Of a stretch of DNA of 18,128 nucleotides, positions 8,537 to 15,891 are shown in pieces; the stretch's first letter is position 1; each line of letters starts with the position of its first letter. A program made the translations under genes and the position numbers. Under the pieces are notes generated by a model. That model made no database searches. It saw only the letters and a list, made by a program, of their open reading frames with translations, and was not told the origin of the DNA. The stretch comes from Kmv34 sp964524965. GTDB lineage: Bacteria > Aerophobota > Aerophobia > Aerophobales > B3-G15. The stretch covers positions 1 through 18,128 of the forward strand of contig CAZGDY010000021.1 of the NCBI GenBank assembly GCA_964524965.1, written 5' to 3'.

Positions 8537-9223
8537 TTATAGAGTTTTTTGAGAAATTGGATAGCAGGCCTTCACACATATACCACAAATAGTATGACCA
8601 ATATTATACTCTTTCCTGAATTTTTTTAATTGCTCGAAGCAATCAAGATGGTTAAATTCTTCTTTTTTTTCCTTTATAGCTCCTGCCGGACAAACTTTAA
8701 GGCATCTTCGGCACTCACCACAATCTATGTTTAATTTTTTATTCACCATCAGGGGAAAGTCAGTAAGAATACTGACAAGTCTTATTCTTGCCCCCCACTG
8801 AGGCGTAACAAGAAGATTATTTCTCCCTATCCATCCAACTCCGGCCTCTTCTGCCACTAATTTGTGAGAAAGATGGCCTCTTTGCTGTTTCCAATCTATT
8901 GTCTGAGAAGCAGGAATGGCAAGAGCCTGATGGCCTTTTCTTTGGATGGTATCCACCACAAAAAGAGCTATTTTATCCAAAAAGTAGTTCGCTTGCCGAT
9001 AGTGGTGTAAGTAAAGCTGTGTTGGATGATTTTGGATATCCTCTACTACAACATCAGATAATCTGAATCCAAGTGAGATTACTAAGGGAGGAAAATTTTC
9101 AAGAATCTCACGGGAGATACTGACTACCTTTTGTTTTAAATTATCGGTTTTTGCGACCCCAAATAAGGAAATTCCCTGAGCGAAAACTATATTTTTTAAT
9201 TGATTGTAGTTCTCTCTTTCCAT
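8537..9223 (-). CDS. Short QueG-like (epoxyqueuosine reductase family) protein with two 4Fe-4S cluster motifs
   Basis: Iron-sulfur protein of 228 residues related to epoxyqueuosine reductase, probably cytosolic. GWIGRNNLLVTPQWGARIRL (130-149) is the conserved QueG core. The first cluster ligands are Cys168, 171, 174 and 178 (CxxCxxCxxxCP); a second set is Cys195, 213, 216 and 220 with CGICVKACYP. It is far shorter than true QueG (over 300 residues with a HEAT-repeat tail), and the QueG catalytic-Asp segment reads HHYRQANYFLD here, without an obvious match. It should therefore not be called QueG outright; it may reduce something else. The ATG at 9223 is preferred over an upstream GTG (9238) because AAAGGAG lies 5 bases before it. 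It is the gene after mnmG, another tRNA wobble-base enzyme. Confidence 0.8.
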   Translation of the reverse strand: MERENYNQLKNIVFAQGISLFGVAKTDNLKQKVVSISREILENFPPLVISLGFRLSDVVVEDIQNHPTQLYLHHYRQANYFLDKIALFVVDTIQRKGHQALAIPASQTIDWKQQRGHLSHKLVAEEAGVGWIGRNNLLVTPQWGARIRLVSILTDFPLMVNKKLNIDCGECRRCLKVCPAGAIKEKKEEFNHLDCFEQLKKFRKEYNIGHTICGICVKACYPISQKTL

Positions 9224-9279
9224 ACGGTCTCCTTTCACTCATTATATAAAATAAGTTTTTTGTCTCAACTATTTTACTC

Positions 9280-11151
9280 TCATCCTCTTTTTTTCTTGAG
9301 CCAGATTATCAAAGTAGAAATGGCAGCTGGAGTGATTCCAGAAATGCGAGAAGCCTGGCCCAAAGATGTTGGTTTTATTTGGGATAATTTCTCTTTGATC
9401 TCTCTGGTAAGTCCTGGAATATGGTCAAAGTTAAAGTCATTAGGAATTATCTGATTTTCCATTTTCTTGAATTTTTCAATCTCAAGGTTTTGTCTTTTGA
9501 TATATCCTTGATATTTCACCTTAATTTCTACCTGATGAGATACTTCATCTTTTTCTTTAATTATCGGAGGAAAAATATATTGCAAGTCTTGATAATGGAT
9601 TTCTGGTCGCCGCAATATATTTTTTAGAGAAGAAGGGGATTTGATAGGGTTTGATTTTAGCTTTTTTAGGATATCATTAGTCTTAGAAGTGGGGAAAATT
9701 TTAGTGGAAGTTAATCTTTTCATTTCTTTATTAACAGCTTCAATTTTCTCCTTTATTTTTTGATGACGCTCCTTTGAAATAAGACCTATCTTGAACCCCA
9801 ATTCAGTTAATCTGAGATCAGCATTATCTTCTCTCAGCAGAAGTCGATATTCCACTCGGGAGGTAAACATTCTGTAAGGCTCATTTGTTCCCTTGGTCAC
9901 CAGATCATCTATTAACACTCCTATATATCCCTGGGACCTTTTAAGAATGAGAGGAGACTGATGTTTTATCTTTAAGGCAGCATTAATACCGGCTATTAAT
10001 CCCTGAGCTGCTGCTTCCTCGTAACCAGTTGTTCCGTTAATCTGGCCGGCAAAGAAAAGATTTTCACATCTTTTCGTTTCCAAAGTAGATTTTAATTCAG
10101 TGGGATCCACATAATCATGTTCTATTCCATATCCTGGCCTCATCATCCGGGTATTTTCCAGACCTTTTATGCTTTGCAGAATTTCTAATTGGATGTCCAA
10201 AGGTAAGCTGGTGGATAGCCCATTAGGATAAAATTCAAAAGTTCCTTTCCCTTCGGGTTCCAGGAAGATTCGATGTCTATCTTTTTTAGGAAATTTCACT
10301 ATTTTATCCTCAACAGAAGGGCAGTACCTCACCCCCGTAGATTTAATAATGCCAGTATAAAGAGGAGATCTATTTAGATTATTTCGGATTATCTGGTGGG
10401 TCTTTTCGTTGGTGTAGGTAATATAACAGGGGAGTTGTTTAGTTTCTATCTTTTTATTGGAAAAAGAAAAAGGATAATATTCTCCTCCTCCTTTTTGCAG
10501 TTGTAATTTAGAAAAATCCAAACTTTTGCCATCAAGCCGGGGGCAGGTTCCAGTTTTAAACCTTCCCATACGGAATCCTAATGCACTTATACTTTCCGAT
10601 AATTTCTTGCAAGGGAAATCAGTAATTCTTCCTCCAGGAAAACTAATAAATCCAATATGGATAAGTCCGTTGAGAAAAGTCCCCGGCGTTATTATTACAG
10701 ACTCACCTTGATATAACTCATCTAAATTGGTTTTAACTCCTTTGAGTTTACCTTTTTCGATCAGGATTTTTTCTACAGTAGCTTGTTTTAATTCCAAATT
10801 GGGTTGAGTTTCCAGTACTTTTTTCATTTGCCATTGGTAAGCTTGTCGGTCAACCTGAGCTCTGCTTGATCTTACTGCCGGGCCTTTTTTGGTGTTAAGA
10901 AGGCGATACTGAATAACGGTGGCATCCACTATTTTTGCCATTTCGCCACCCAGCGCATCAATTTCTCTTACCAATTGGCCCTTTCCCACTCCCCCCACTG
11001 CGGGGTTGCAAGACATGAGGCCAATAGTATCAAGATTCATAGTTATAAAGAGGGTTTTACAGCCCATCCTGGCTGCAGCGAGACCGGCTTCAATTCCGGC
11101 ATGACCTGCCCCCACTACAATAACCTGATAAGTTTCTGGATAAATCCACAT
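9280..11151 (-). CDS. mnmG: tRNA uridine-34 carboxymethylaminomethyl synthesis enzyme MnmG (GidA)
   Basis: FAD-dependent partner of MnmE that modifies the wobble uridine of certain tRNAs. From this start it is 623 residues, the normal length. The FAD-binding loop GAGHAGIEA begins at residue 14, and CNPAVGGVGKG (48-58) is the signature. The C-terminal RISGITPAAISTL is also typical. The frame is open upstream to 11238 within carB, but MnmG proteins begin a few residues before the FAD strand, so the ATG at 11151 is chosen, 10 bases after the carB stop. The ribosome site for it is weak, with GGAAGG lying rather far upstream inside carB. MnmE is not in the window. Confidence 0.95.
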   Translation of the reverse strand: MWIYPETYQVIVVGAGHAGIEAGLAAARMGCKTLFITMNLDTIGLMSCNPAVGGVGKGQLVREIDALGGEMAKIVDATVIQYRLLNTKKGPAVRSSRAQVDRQAYQWQMKKVLETQPNLELKQATVEKILIEKGKLKGVKTNLDELYQGESVIITPGTFLNGLIHIGFISFPGGRITDFPCKKLSESISALGFRMGRFKTGTCPRLDGKSLDFSKLQLQKGGGEYYPFSFSNKKIETKQLPCYITYTNEKTHQIIRNNLNRSPLYTGIIKSTGVRYCPSVEDKIVKFPKKDRHRIFLEPEGKGTFEFYPNGLSTSLPLDIQLEILQSIKGLENTRMMRPGYGIEHDYVDPTELKSTLETKRCENLFFAGQINGTTGYEEAAAQGLIAGINAALKIKHQSPLILKRSQGYIGVLIDDLVTKGTNEPYRMFTSRVEYRLLLREDNADLRLTELGFKIGLISKERHQKIKEKIEAVNKEMKRLTSTKIFPTSKTNDILKKLKSNPIKSPSSLKNILRRPEIHYQDLQYIFPPIIKEKDEVSHQVEIKVKYQGYIKRQNLEIEKFKKMENQIIPNDFNFDHIPGLTREIKEKLSQIKPTSLGQASRISGITPAAISTLIIWLKKKRG

Positions 11152-11161
11152 ATTCTTTAGC

Positions 11162-12814
11162 TCATCCTTCCTCTTCCATCTCATAAGTGGAGTAAAAATA
11201 AGGGGTATAGGCTTCAAATTCAGCAGCGCAGGTATCAACTAACTTATAAACTGGTTTTATTTTCTTTTCTTTTCGTATCTTGCGTACGTAATCTTCTTTT
11301 TTACCCCAAAATCTGGCTATCTGAGAATCGGAAAATCCGTATTGTTTTGCTTCCCACAAAAGAGGAAAAATCTCCTTTATATTTATTTTATTTAAGTTTT
11401 TAAGTTTTTGTTCCGTTGTTATAATTTCTTTTATATTATATAAAAACCAAGGGTCGATCTTGGTGAATTGGTAAATTTTATCTATTGACATTTCTTTTCG
11501 TAGAGCATAACCAATATAAAGTATTCTTTCGGCAGTGGGAATACTCAGTTTTTGAATTAATCCACTTTCTGAAACTTGAGGAGGATCAATTAACCCATCA
11601 ATCCCAATTTCTAAAGAGCGAAGACCTTTTTGTAAAGCTTCCTTAAAGATGCGACCAATTGCCATGACCTCTCCTACTGATTTCATAGAAGTGGTTAAGG
11701 CGGGATCAGCTTCGGGGAATTTTTCAAAGGTAAATCGGGGTATTTTTACCACACAGTAATCAATTGTAGGTTCAAAACAAGCCGGAGTTTTCTTGGTAAT
11801 ATCATTAGGGAGCTCATCCAGAGTGTAGCCTACAGCGAGCTTTGCGGCGATTTTTGCTATAGGAAAACCAGTGGCTTTTGATGCTAAAGCTGAACTTCTG
11901 GATACTCTTGGATTCATCTCAATCACTACCATTTCACCATTTTTGGGATTTAATGCAAACTGGATATTAGACCCTCCGGTTTCAACTCCTATCGCTCTTA
12001 TGATACGTATAGCTGCATCTCTCATTTTCTGGTATTCTTTGTCAGTGAGAGTCTGAGCCGGTACAACAGTGATGCTATCCCCGGTATGTACACCCATAGG
12101 GTCTACATTTTCAATAGAGCAGATAACTACTACGTTGTCGTTTTTATCTCTCATTAATTCAAGTTCGTATTCTTTCCAGCCAATAGCTGATTCCTCAATT
12201 AAAATTTCATTCGTAAGGCTGCTGTCAAGACCCCAAGTTACGATCTTTTCAAACTCATCTGTGTTATAGGCTATTCCCCCGCCTGTTCCTCCCAAAGTAA
12301 AACTCGGTCTGATGATAAGGGGAAAACCTAATTTTTTAGCTACAGCTTGCGCCTCAGGCATATTGTAGGCCAGCTCACTCTGGGGAACTCTTAGTCCAAT
12401 TTTTTGCATGCAGGCTTTAAATAGGTTTCTATCTTCTGCCTTATTTATTGTTTCATAATTGGCACCTATCATCTCCACGCCATATTTTTCCAAGACTTTT
12501 TCTTTAGCTAAAGTTGCTCCTACGTTAAGAGCGGTTTGACCACCTAAGGTAGGGAGAAGCGCTTCCGGTCTTTCCTTTTCAATTATTAATTCTACAATTT
12601 TAGGGGTTATAGGTTCTATGTAAGTTCTATCCGATGTATTAGGATCGGTCATAATAGTAGCAGGGTTACTGTTGATAAGAATTACTTCGTATCCTTCTTC
12701 TCTTAATGCTTTGCAAGCCTGAGTTCCAGAATAATCAAATTCACAAGCTTGAGAAATAATGATCGGTCCGGAACCTATAATTAGGACTTTTTTAATATCT
12801 TCTCGTTTTGGCAT
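11162..12814 (-). CDS. carB: Carbamoyl-phosphate synthase large chain, N-terminal half only (split CarB)
   Basis: Carries the carboxyphosphate-forming ATP-grasp synthetase of carbamoyl-phosphate synthase. In 550 residues it shows KKVLIIGSGPIIISQACEFDYSG (8-30), LLPTLGGQTALN (86-97), the ATP-grasp loop RPSFTLGGTGGGIA (169-182), IEMNPRVSRSSALASKATG (298-316), and an oligomerisation-type region ending DTCAAEFEAYTPYFYSTYE. A standard CarB is about 1070 residues, and the second synthetase half begins near residue 554 in E. coli. This protein ends in a clean TGA almost exactly there, and mnmG follows immediately. Split CarB is known from Methanocaldococcus and Aquifex. The missing carbamate-phosphorylating and allosteric half must be elsewhere or lost. 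The ATG is 1 base after the carA stop. Confidence 0.93.
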   Translation of the reverse strand: MPKREDIKKVLIIGSGPIIISQACEFDYSGTQACKALREEGYEVILINSNPATIMTDPNTSDRTYIEPITPKIVELIIEKERPEALLPTLGGQTALNVGATLAKEKVLEKYGVEMIGANYETINKAEDRNLFKACMQKIGLRVPQSELAYNMPEAQAVAKKLGFPLIIRPSFTLGGTGGGIAYNTDEFEKIVTWGLDSSLTNEILIEESAIGWKEYELELMRDKNDNVVVICSIENVDPMGVHTGDSITVVPAQTLTDKEYQKMRDAAIRIIRAIGVETGGSNIQFALNPKNGEMVVIEMNPRVSRSSALASKATGFPIAKIAAKLAVGYTLDELPNDITKKTPACFEPTIDYCVVKIPRFTFEKFPEADPALTTSMKSVGEVMAIGRIFKEALQKGLRSLEIGIDGLIDPPQVSESGLIQKLSIPTAERILYIGYALRKEMSIDKIYQFTKIDPWFLYNIKEIITTEQKLKNLNKINIKEIFPLLWEAKQYGFSDSQIARFWGKKEDYVRKIRKEKKIKPVYKLVDTCAAEFEAYTPYFYSTYEMEEEG

Positions 12815-12815
12815 A

Positions 12816-13907
12816 TTAATTATCTTTAGTCATAAGTTCGACAAAATGCTGAAAAAGATAGACAGCATCATGAGGCCCAGGTGCTGCCTCGGGATGAAAT
12901 TGAACTGAAAAAAGAGGAAAATTTTGGTGATGCATCCCCTCCAGGGTATGATCATAGAGATTAATATGGGTAACCTCTAAATTATCTGGAAGGGAAGCAG
13001 TATCCAGACAAAAACCATGGTTTTGTGCAGTAATCACAATTTTATTAGTTTTAAGGTCCTTAACGGGGTGGTTTGCCCCATGGTGGCCAAATTTTAGTTT
13101 GTAGGTTTTTCCCCCCAGGGCCTGTCCTAAGACCTGATGACCAAGACATATTCCGAAAAGGGGAAGCTTACCGATTAAATTTCGGGCAGTCTCTACCACG
13201 TAAGGAATAGCAGCAGGGTCACCTGGCCCGTTAGAAAAAAGTACGCCATGAGGATTAAGCGAGAGAATTTCTTGTGCTTTAGTTTTTGCCGGAACAACCC
13301 GTACTTTGCAATTAAGATGAACAAGCTCTCTCAAAATATTGTACTTTACACCACAGTCAACTACAACAACAGCATAGTCTCCCTTTTTTTCCCACCACCA
13401 TTTTTTTTTACTGGTAACATCTTTCACTAAATCTCGTCCGATAACTCCCGAACAATTTCGGGCTTTTTCTGCTAAGTTATTAATATCTTCATCCAGAGTA
13501 GAAATAATTCCTTTCATCGCTCCCTGAACTCTTATGTGTCTGGTTAAAGCTCTTGTATCCACTCCTTCTATTCCAATGATGCCGTAGTTTTTTAAGTATT
13601 CATTTAAAGTATTTTGAGCGCGCCAGTTACTGAATATACTGCTATTTTCTCTTACAATAAACCCTTCCACCCAGGGTTTTTTTGATTCTAAATCATCATT
13701 ATTGACTCCATAATTTCCAATTAAAGTGTAGGTCATTGCAACCATTTGTCCTTTATAAGAAGGATCAGTAAGTATTTCCTGATAGCCCATCATGCTTGTA
13801 TTGAAAACTACCTCTCCTGTAGTCTCTCCCTCTGCACCAAAGGACCTTCCTGAGAAAACTTTGTTGTCCTCTAAAACAAGTAGGGCTTTTTTATTGGTTT
13901 TTTCCAA
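12816..13907 (-). CDS. carA: Carbamoyl-phosphate synthase small (glutaminase) chain
   Basis: Hydrolyses glutamine and passes ammonia to CarB for carbamoyl phosphate, the precursor of pyrimidines and arginine. In 363 residues it has the N-terminal CarA domain (GETTGEVVFNTSMMGYQEILTDPSY, about 27-51) and the class I amidotransferase domain with Cys254 in GICLGHQ, His338 and Glu340 in VQFHPEAAPGP. Translation apparently starts at TTG, since the family N-terminus fits and AAAAGG lies about 8 bases before it; no ATG is better placed. It is preceded by a 528-base leader full of hairpins, including two ANTAR-like attenuator copies, so its expression is probably controlled by antitermination. Confidence 0.95.
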   Translation of the reverse strand: MEKTNKKALLVLEDNKVFSGRSFGAEGETTGEVVFNTSMMGYQEILTDPSYKGQMVAMTYTLIGNYGVNNDDLESKKPWVEGFIVRENSSIFSNWRAQNTLNEYLKNYGIIGIEGVDTRALTRHIRVQGAMKGIISTLDEDINNLAEKARNCSGVIGRDLVKDVTSKKKWWWEKKGDYAVVVVDCGVKYNILRELVHLNCKVRVVPAKTKAQEILSLNPHGVLFSNGPGDPAAIPYVVETARNLIGKLPLFGICLGHQVLGQALGGKTYKLKFGHHGANHPVKDLKTNKIVITAQNHGFCLDTASLPDNLEVTHINLYDHTLEGMHHQNFPLFSVQFHPEAAPGPHDAVYLFQHFVELMTKDN

Positions 13908-13944
13908 GAGGTTACCTTTTATTCGAAAGGTTTAATTTGTAATA

Positions 13945-13972
13945 AAAATACCAAAAATAAGGGATAAATCAA
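13945..13972 (-). promoter_or_regulatory. Weak candidate promoter for carA
   Basis: On the minus strand, TTGATT (13972-13967), 16 bases, then TATTTT (13950-13945), about 30 bases before the carA start codon. The hexamers are only partial consensus matches in an AT-rich stretch, so chance is likely. If used, it would bypass the upstream attenuator elements. Confidence 0.25.
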
Positions 13973-14000
13973 GGCCTTTTTGTTATAATAACATTATTTT

Positions 14001-14046
14001 GAGCGTATCTTAACTTTGGTTGAAGGCGGAAAAGGAAGATACGCTC
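14001..14046. repeat. Perfect 11-bp inverted repeat upstream of carA
   Basis: GAGCGTATCTT (14001-14011) and AAGATACGCTC (14036-14046) flank a 24-nt loop. The stem is GC-richer than its surroundings and has no T-run on either side, so it is not a simple terminator. It lies 94 bases before the carA start and could be an RNA regulatory hairpin or an operator. Confidence 0.7.
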
Positions 14047-14088
14047 GATTAGGCAAAATATTTTAAATTATTCGTCTAAAATTTTATT

Positions 14089-14113
14089 CGCCTCTTTTCA
14101 GACGCCTTTGTTC
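14089..14113 (-). promoter_or_regulatory. Degenerate copy of the ANTAR-like hairpin/terminator element
   Basis: The minus strand repeats ACAAAGGCGTCTGAAAAGA from the copy 163 bp upstream. Here the loop-closing stem is weakened (GAAC against GTCT), the terminator stem carries a G-G mismatch, and there is no T-run. It looks like a decayed duplicate or a site whose termination function is lost. Confidence 0.45.
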
Positions 14114-14245
14114 TTTTTATACGGTACGGCAGTGGATCTTATTTAAGCTAATTCGATATTGGATACAGCCTTTCCTTTCCACTTTTCATATTATTTTTTA
14201 TATGTTAGTCGATATACTTCTCTCCTTAACTTTTTATGTTTAAAT

Positions 14246-14276
14246 AAAAAGGGCGTCTTTTCAGACGCCTTTGTCC
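14246..14276 (-). terminator. Intrinsic terminator after gdhA overlapping an AAAGGC hexaloop hairpin (ANTAR-type attenuator)
   Basis: On the minus strand, GGCGTCT, loop GAAA, AGACGCC, then CTTTTT form a 7-bp GC-rich intrinsic terminator (14246-14269). Its 5' arm also belongs to a competing hairpin, GGAC-AAAGGC-GTCT (14276-14263), whose loop has A at position 1 and G at position 4. Twelve bases upstream is a 6-bp hairpin with a six-base loop (ATAAAT-ACATAG-ATTTAT, 14306-14289); its loop has A1 but T rather than G at position 4. It can act as the gdhA terminator and as an attenuator for carA. Confidence 0.72.
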
Positions 14277-14435
14277 TTCCATGTGCAAATAAATCTATGT
14301 ATTTATGACAGCCGTTCCCACAGCGGATACAATCTTTTTCCTACTTAGCTTTATAGATTTCCCGATGCCTTATTTATATCTATATCGGCTCTCCCGATTT
14401 TCGTTTTTATAAATATAACAAATAATAAAAAAATA

Positions 14436-15713
14436 TTATACCCAACCCCTCAATTTCATCACTTCAGCTACTCGGTTAACTGCAATCATATAAGCAGCTG
14501 TTCTCATATCTACTTCATCTTCTAATGATATTACAAGTACTTGCTTAAAGGCCTTGGTCATTTTGTTATTGAGTCTATCATGAACAATATCTTCTTCCCA
14601 GTAGTATCCTGACAGATTTTGGGCCCACTCAAAATAAGATACTATGACTCCTCCGGCATTGCACAAAAAATCAGGAATTGTAAATACATTTTTTTCAAAA
14701 AGGATTTTGTCAGCTTCTGGTGTCGTTGGTCCATTGGCAAGTTCTGCAACAATTTTGGCCTCAATGCGCGCAGCATTTTTGCTTGTGATGCAATTTTCCA
14801 GGGCCGAAGGACAGAGCACATCAACTTTTAATTCCAATAGTTCTTTATTGCTTATATTATCTGTCTCAGGAAAGTTTAATACAGAACCGGTTTCCTTTTT
14901 ATGTGTTAGAACTTGTCTAGGGTCAAGACCTTCTGAATTGTAAATTCCGCCTTGCGAATCACTAACCGCCACAATTTTTGAGCCAAAGAGCTCGTGCATC
15001 AATATAGCCATCCAGGAACCAGCGTTTCCGTAACCCTGAATGGCAACGCTAGCACAAGAAAGATCAAGGTTAAGATGTTTTGCTGCTTCTCGTACTGTAA
15101 AAGCTGCCCCCTGTGCAGTGGCGCTTGTTCTGCCGCATGATCCTCCAAGGCAAAGAGGTTTTCCAGTAATTACTCCGGGATAACTTGCTCCTCTCAGCTT
15201 GGAATATTCGTCCATCATCCATATCATAATTTGGGAATTGGTGTAAACATCGGGGGCTGGAATGTCATTTTCAGGCCCAATAAGCTGCCAAATGCGATCA
15301 ATGTATCCTCTACTTAGTTGTTCTAGTTCTCTTTCTGACATCTCTTTGGGATTACAGATAACGCCACCTTTGCCTCCACCCAGAGGAATATCTGCTGCGG
15401 CACACTTCCAGGTCATCCAGGCAGCTAAAGCTCTCACTGTATCAATAGTTTCATCAGGATGAAAGCGGATACCTCCCTTGCAGGGACCACGAGCATCATT
15501 GTATTGGACTCTAAATCCTTTAAAAACTCTCACTTCGCCGTTGTCCATTTTAACAGGAATTGAGATATGTATTTCTCTCATTGGCTCTCTCAGTAAAGCG
15601 TGGATACCTTTATCAAGCTTTAGCCTCTTTGCCACTGCATCTAATTGTATTTGAGCGATTTTAAAAGGATTTAAATTATGCTCTTTTTCTTGATCTATTG
15701 GTAACTTTTCCAC
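14436..15713 (-). CDS. gdhA: Glutamate dehydrogenase, hexameric NAD(P)-dependent type
   Basis: Interconverts glutamate with 2-oxoglutarate and ammonium, linking carbon and nitrogen metabolism. The 425-residue length matches the short bacterial hexameric class (RocG/GudB-like). Substrate and catalytic lysines are visible at Lys79 (GPCKGGIRFHP), Lys103 and Lys115 (GGGKGGV), with Asp155 in PAPDV. The nucleotide-binding loop is GYGNAGS (227-233), followed by VSDSQGG, which is common in NAD-preferring members, but cofactor choice is not certain. The start is GTG, with AGGAGG 7 bases upstream. It lies downstream of the GAF-ANTAR gene with its own structured leader, and upstream of the carA attenuator. 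Confidence 0.95.
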   Translation of the reverse strand: MEKLPIDQEKEHNLNPFKIAQIQLDAVAKRLKLDKGIHALLREPMREIHISIPVKMDNGEVRVFKGFRVQYNDARGPCKGGIRFHPDETIDTVRALAAWMTWKCAAADIPLGGGKGGVICNPKEMSERELEQLSRGYIDRIWQLIGPENDIPAPDVYTNSQIMIWMMDEYSKLRGASYPGVITGKPLCLGGSCGRTSATAQGAAFTVREAAKHLNLDLSCASVAIQGYGNAGSWMAILMHELFGSKIVAVSDSQGGIYNSEGLDPRQVLTHKKETGSVLNFPETDNISNKELLELKVDVLCPSALENCITSKNAARIEAKIVAELANGPTTPEADKILFEKNVFTIPDFLCNAGGVIVSYFEWAQNLSGYYWEEDIVHDRLNNKMTKAFKQVLVISLEDEVDMRTAAYMIAVNRVAEVMKLRGWV

Positions 15714-15750
15714 TGTCTATCCTCCTGCTATTTTATTATGATATTTAGTT

Positions 15751-15844
15751 AAAAAAAAAGGGTATTTATCTACTTTCCCACTGGCTTAGCCTTCTCTTTT
15801 TATGCAAGGGTGTTATGTAGTAGATAAAGGTTCTTGTCTTTATC
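15751..15844 (-). promoter_or_regulatory. Attenuator-like leader of gdhA with mutually exclusive stems
   Basis: On the minus strand, GATAAAG pairs with CTTTATC (15844-15838 with 15829-15823, 8-nt loop). The same second segment, extended as TTTATCTACT (15828-15819), pairs perfectly over 10 bp with AGTAGATAAA (15774-15765), followed by TACCC and nine T residues (15759-15751). The two pairings exclude each other, as in attenuators and riboswitches. The 44-nt loop of the second stem contains a small GGC-TAA-GCC hairpin. I do not recognise a known riboswitch class, and the loop is not ANTAR-type. Confidence 0.55.
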
Positions 15845-15862
15845 AAATGGGTAATTTTTCGT

Positions 15863-15891
15863 ACTCTATTTTTGGATTAGCTTACCTTCAA
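15863..15891 (-). promoter_or_regulatory. Candidate promoter for gdhA
   Basis: On the minus strand, TTGAAG (15891-15886), 17 bases, then TAGAGT (15868-15863); four of six bases match consensus in each. It overlaps the stop codon of the GAF-ANTAR gene and would start transcription about 12 bases before the first leader stem. Confidence 0.4.

Larger units (their letters stand above)
13908..14435 (-). promoter_or_regulatory. Long structured leader between gdhA and carA
   Basis: This stretch of 528 bases without a gene is rich in structure on the minus strand. In transcription order it holds an 8-bp long-range stem (14353-14360 with 14291-14298), a 6-bp hexaloop hairpin (14289-14306), an ANTAR-like hairpin overlapping a strong terminator (14246-14276), a degenerate second copy (14089-14113), and an 11-bp perfect hairpin (14001-14046). 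Both attenuator copies are preceded, 58-59 bases upstream, by TGTATCC, so the region looks like a tandem duplication. No T-box or PyrR-binding consensus was recognised. Confidence 0.65.

Noticed and set aside
11152..11238. N-terminal extension of MnmG into carB, possibly a CarB-MnmG fusion
   Set aside because: The extension is the carB end read in another frame; MnmG proteins start close to the FAD-binding strand.
14246..14276. Same hairpin as a plus-strand terminator
   Set aside because: No plus-strand gene precedes it and the following TTTGTCCTT is a weak U-tract; the minus-strand T-run is better.
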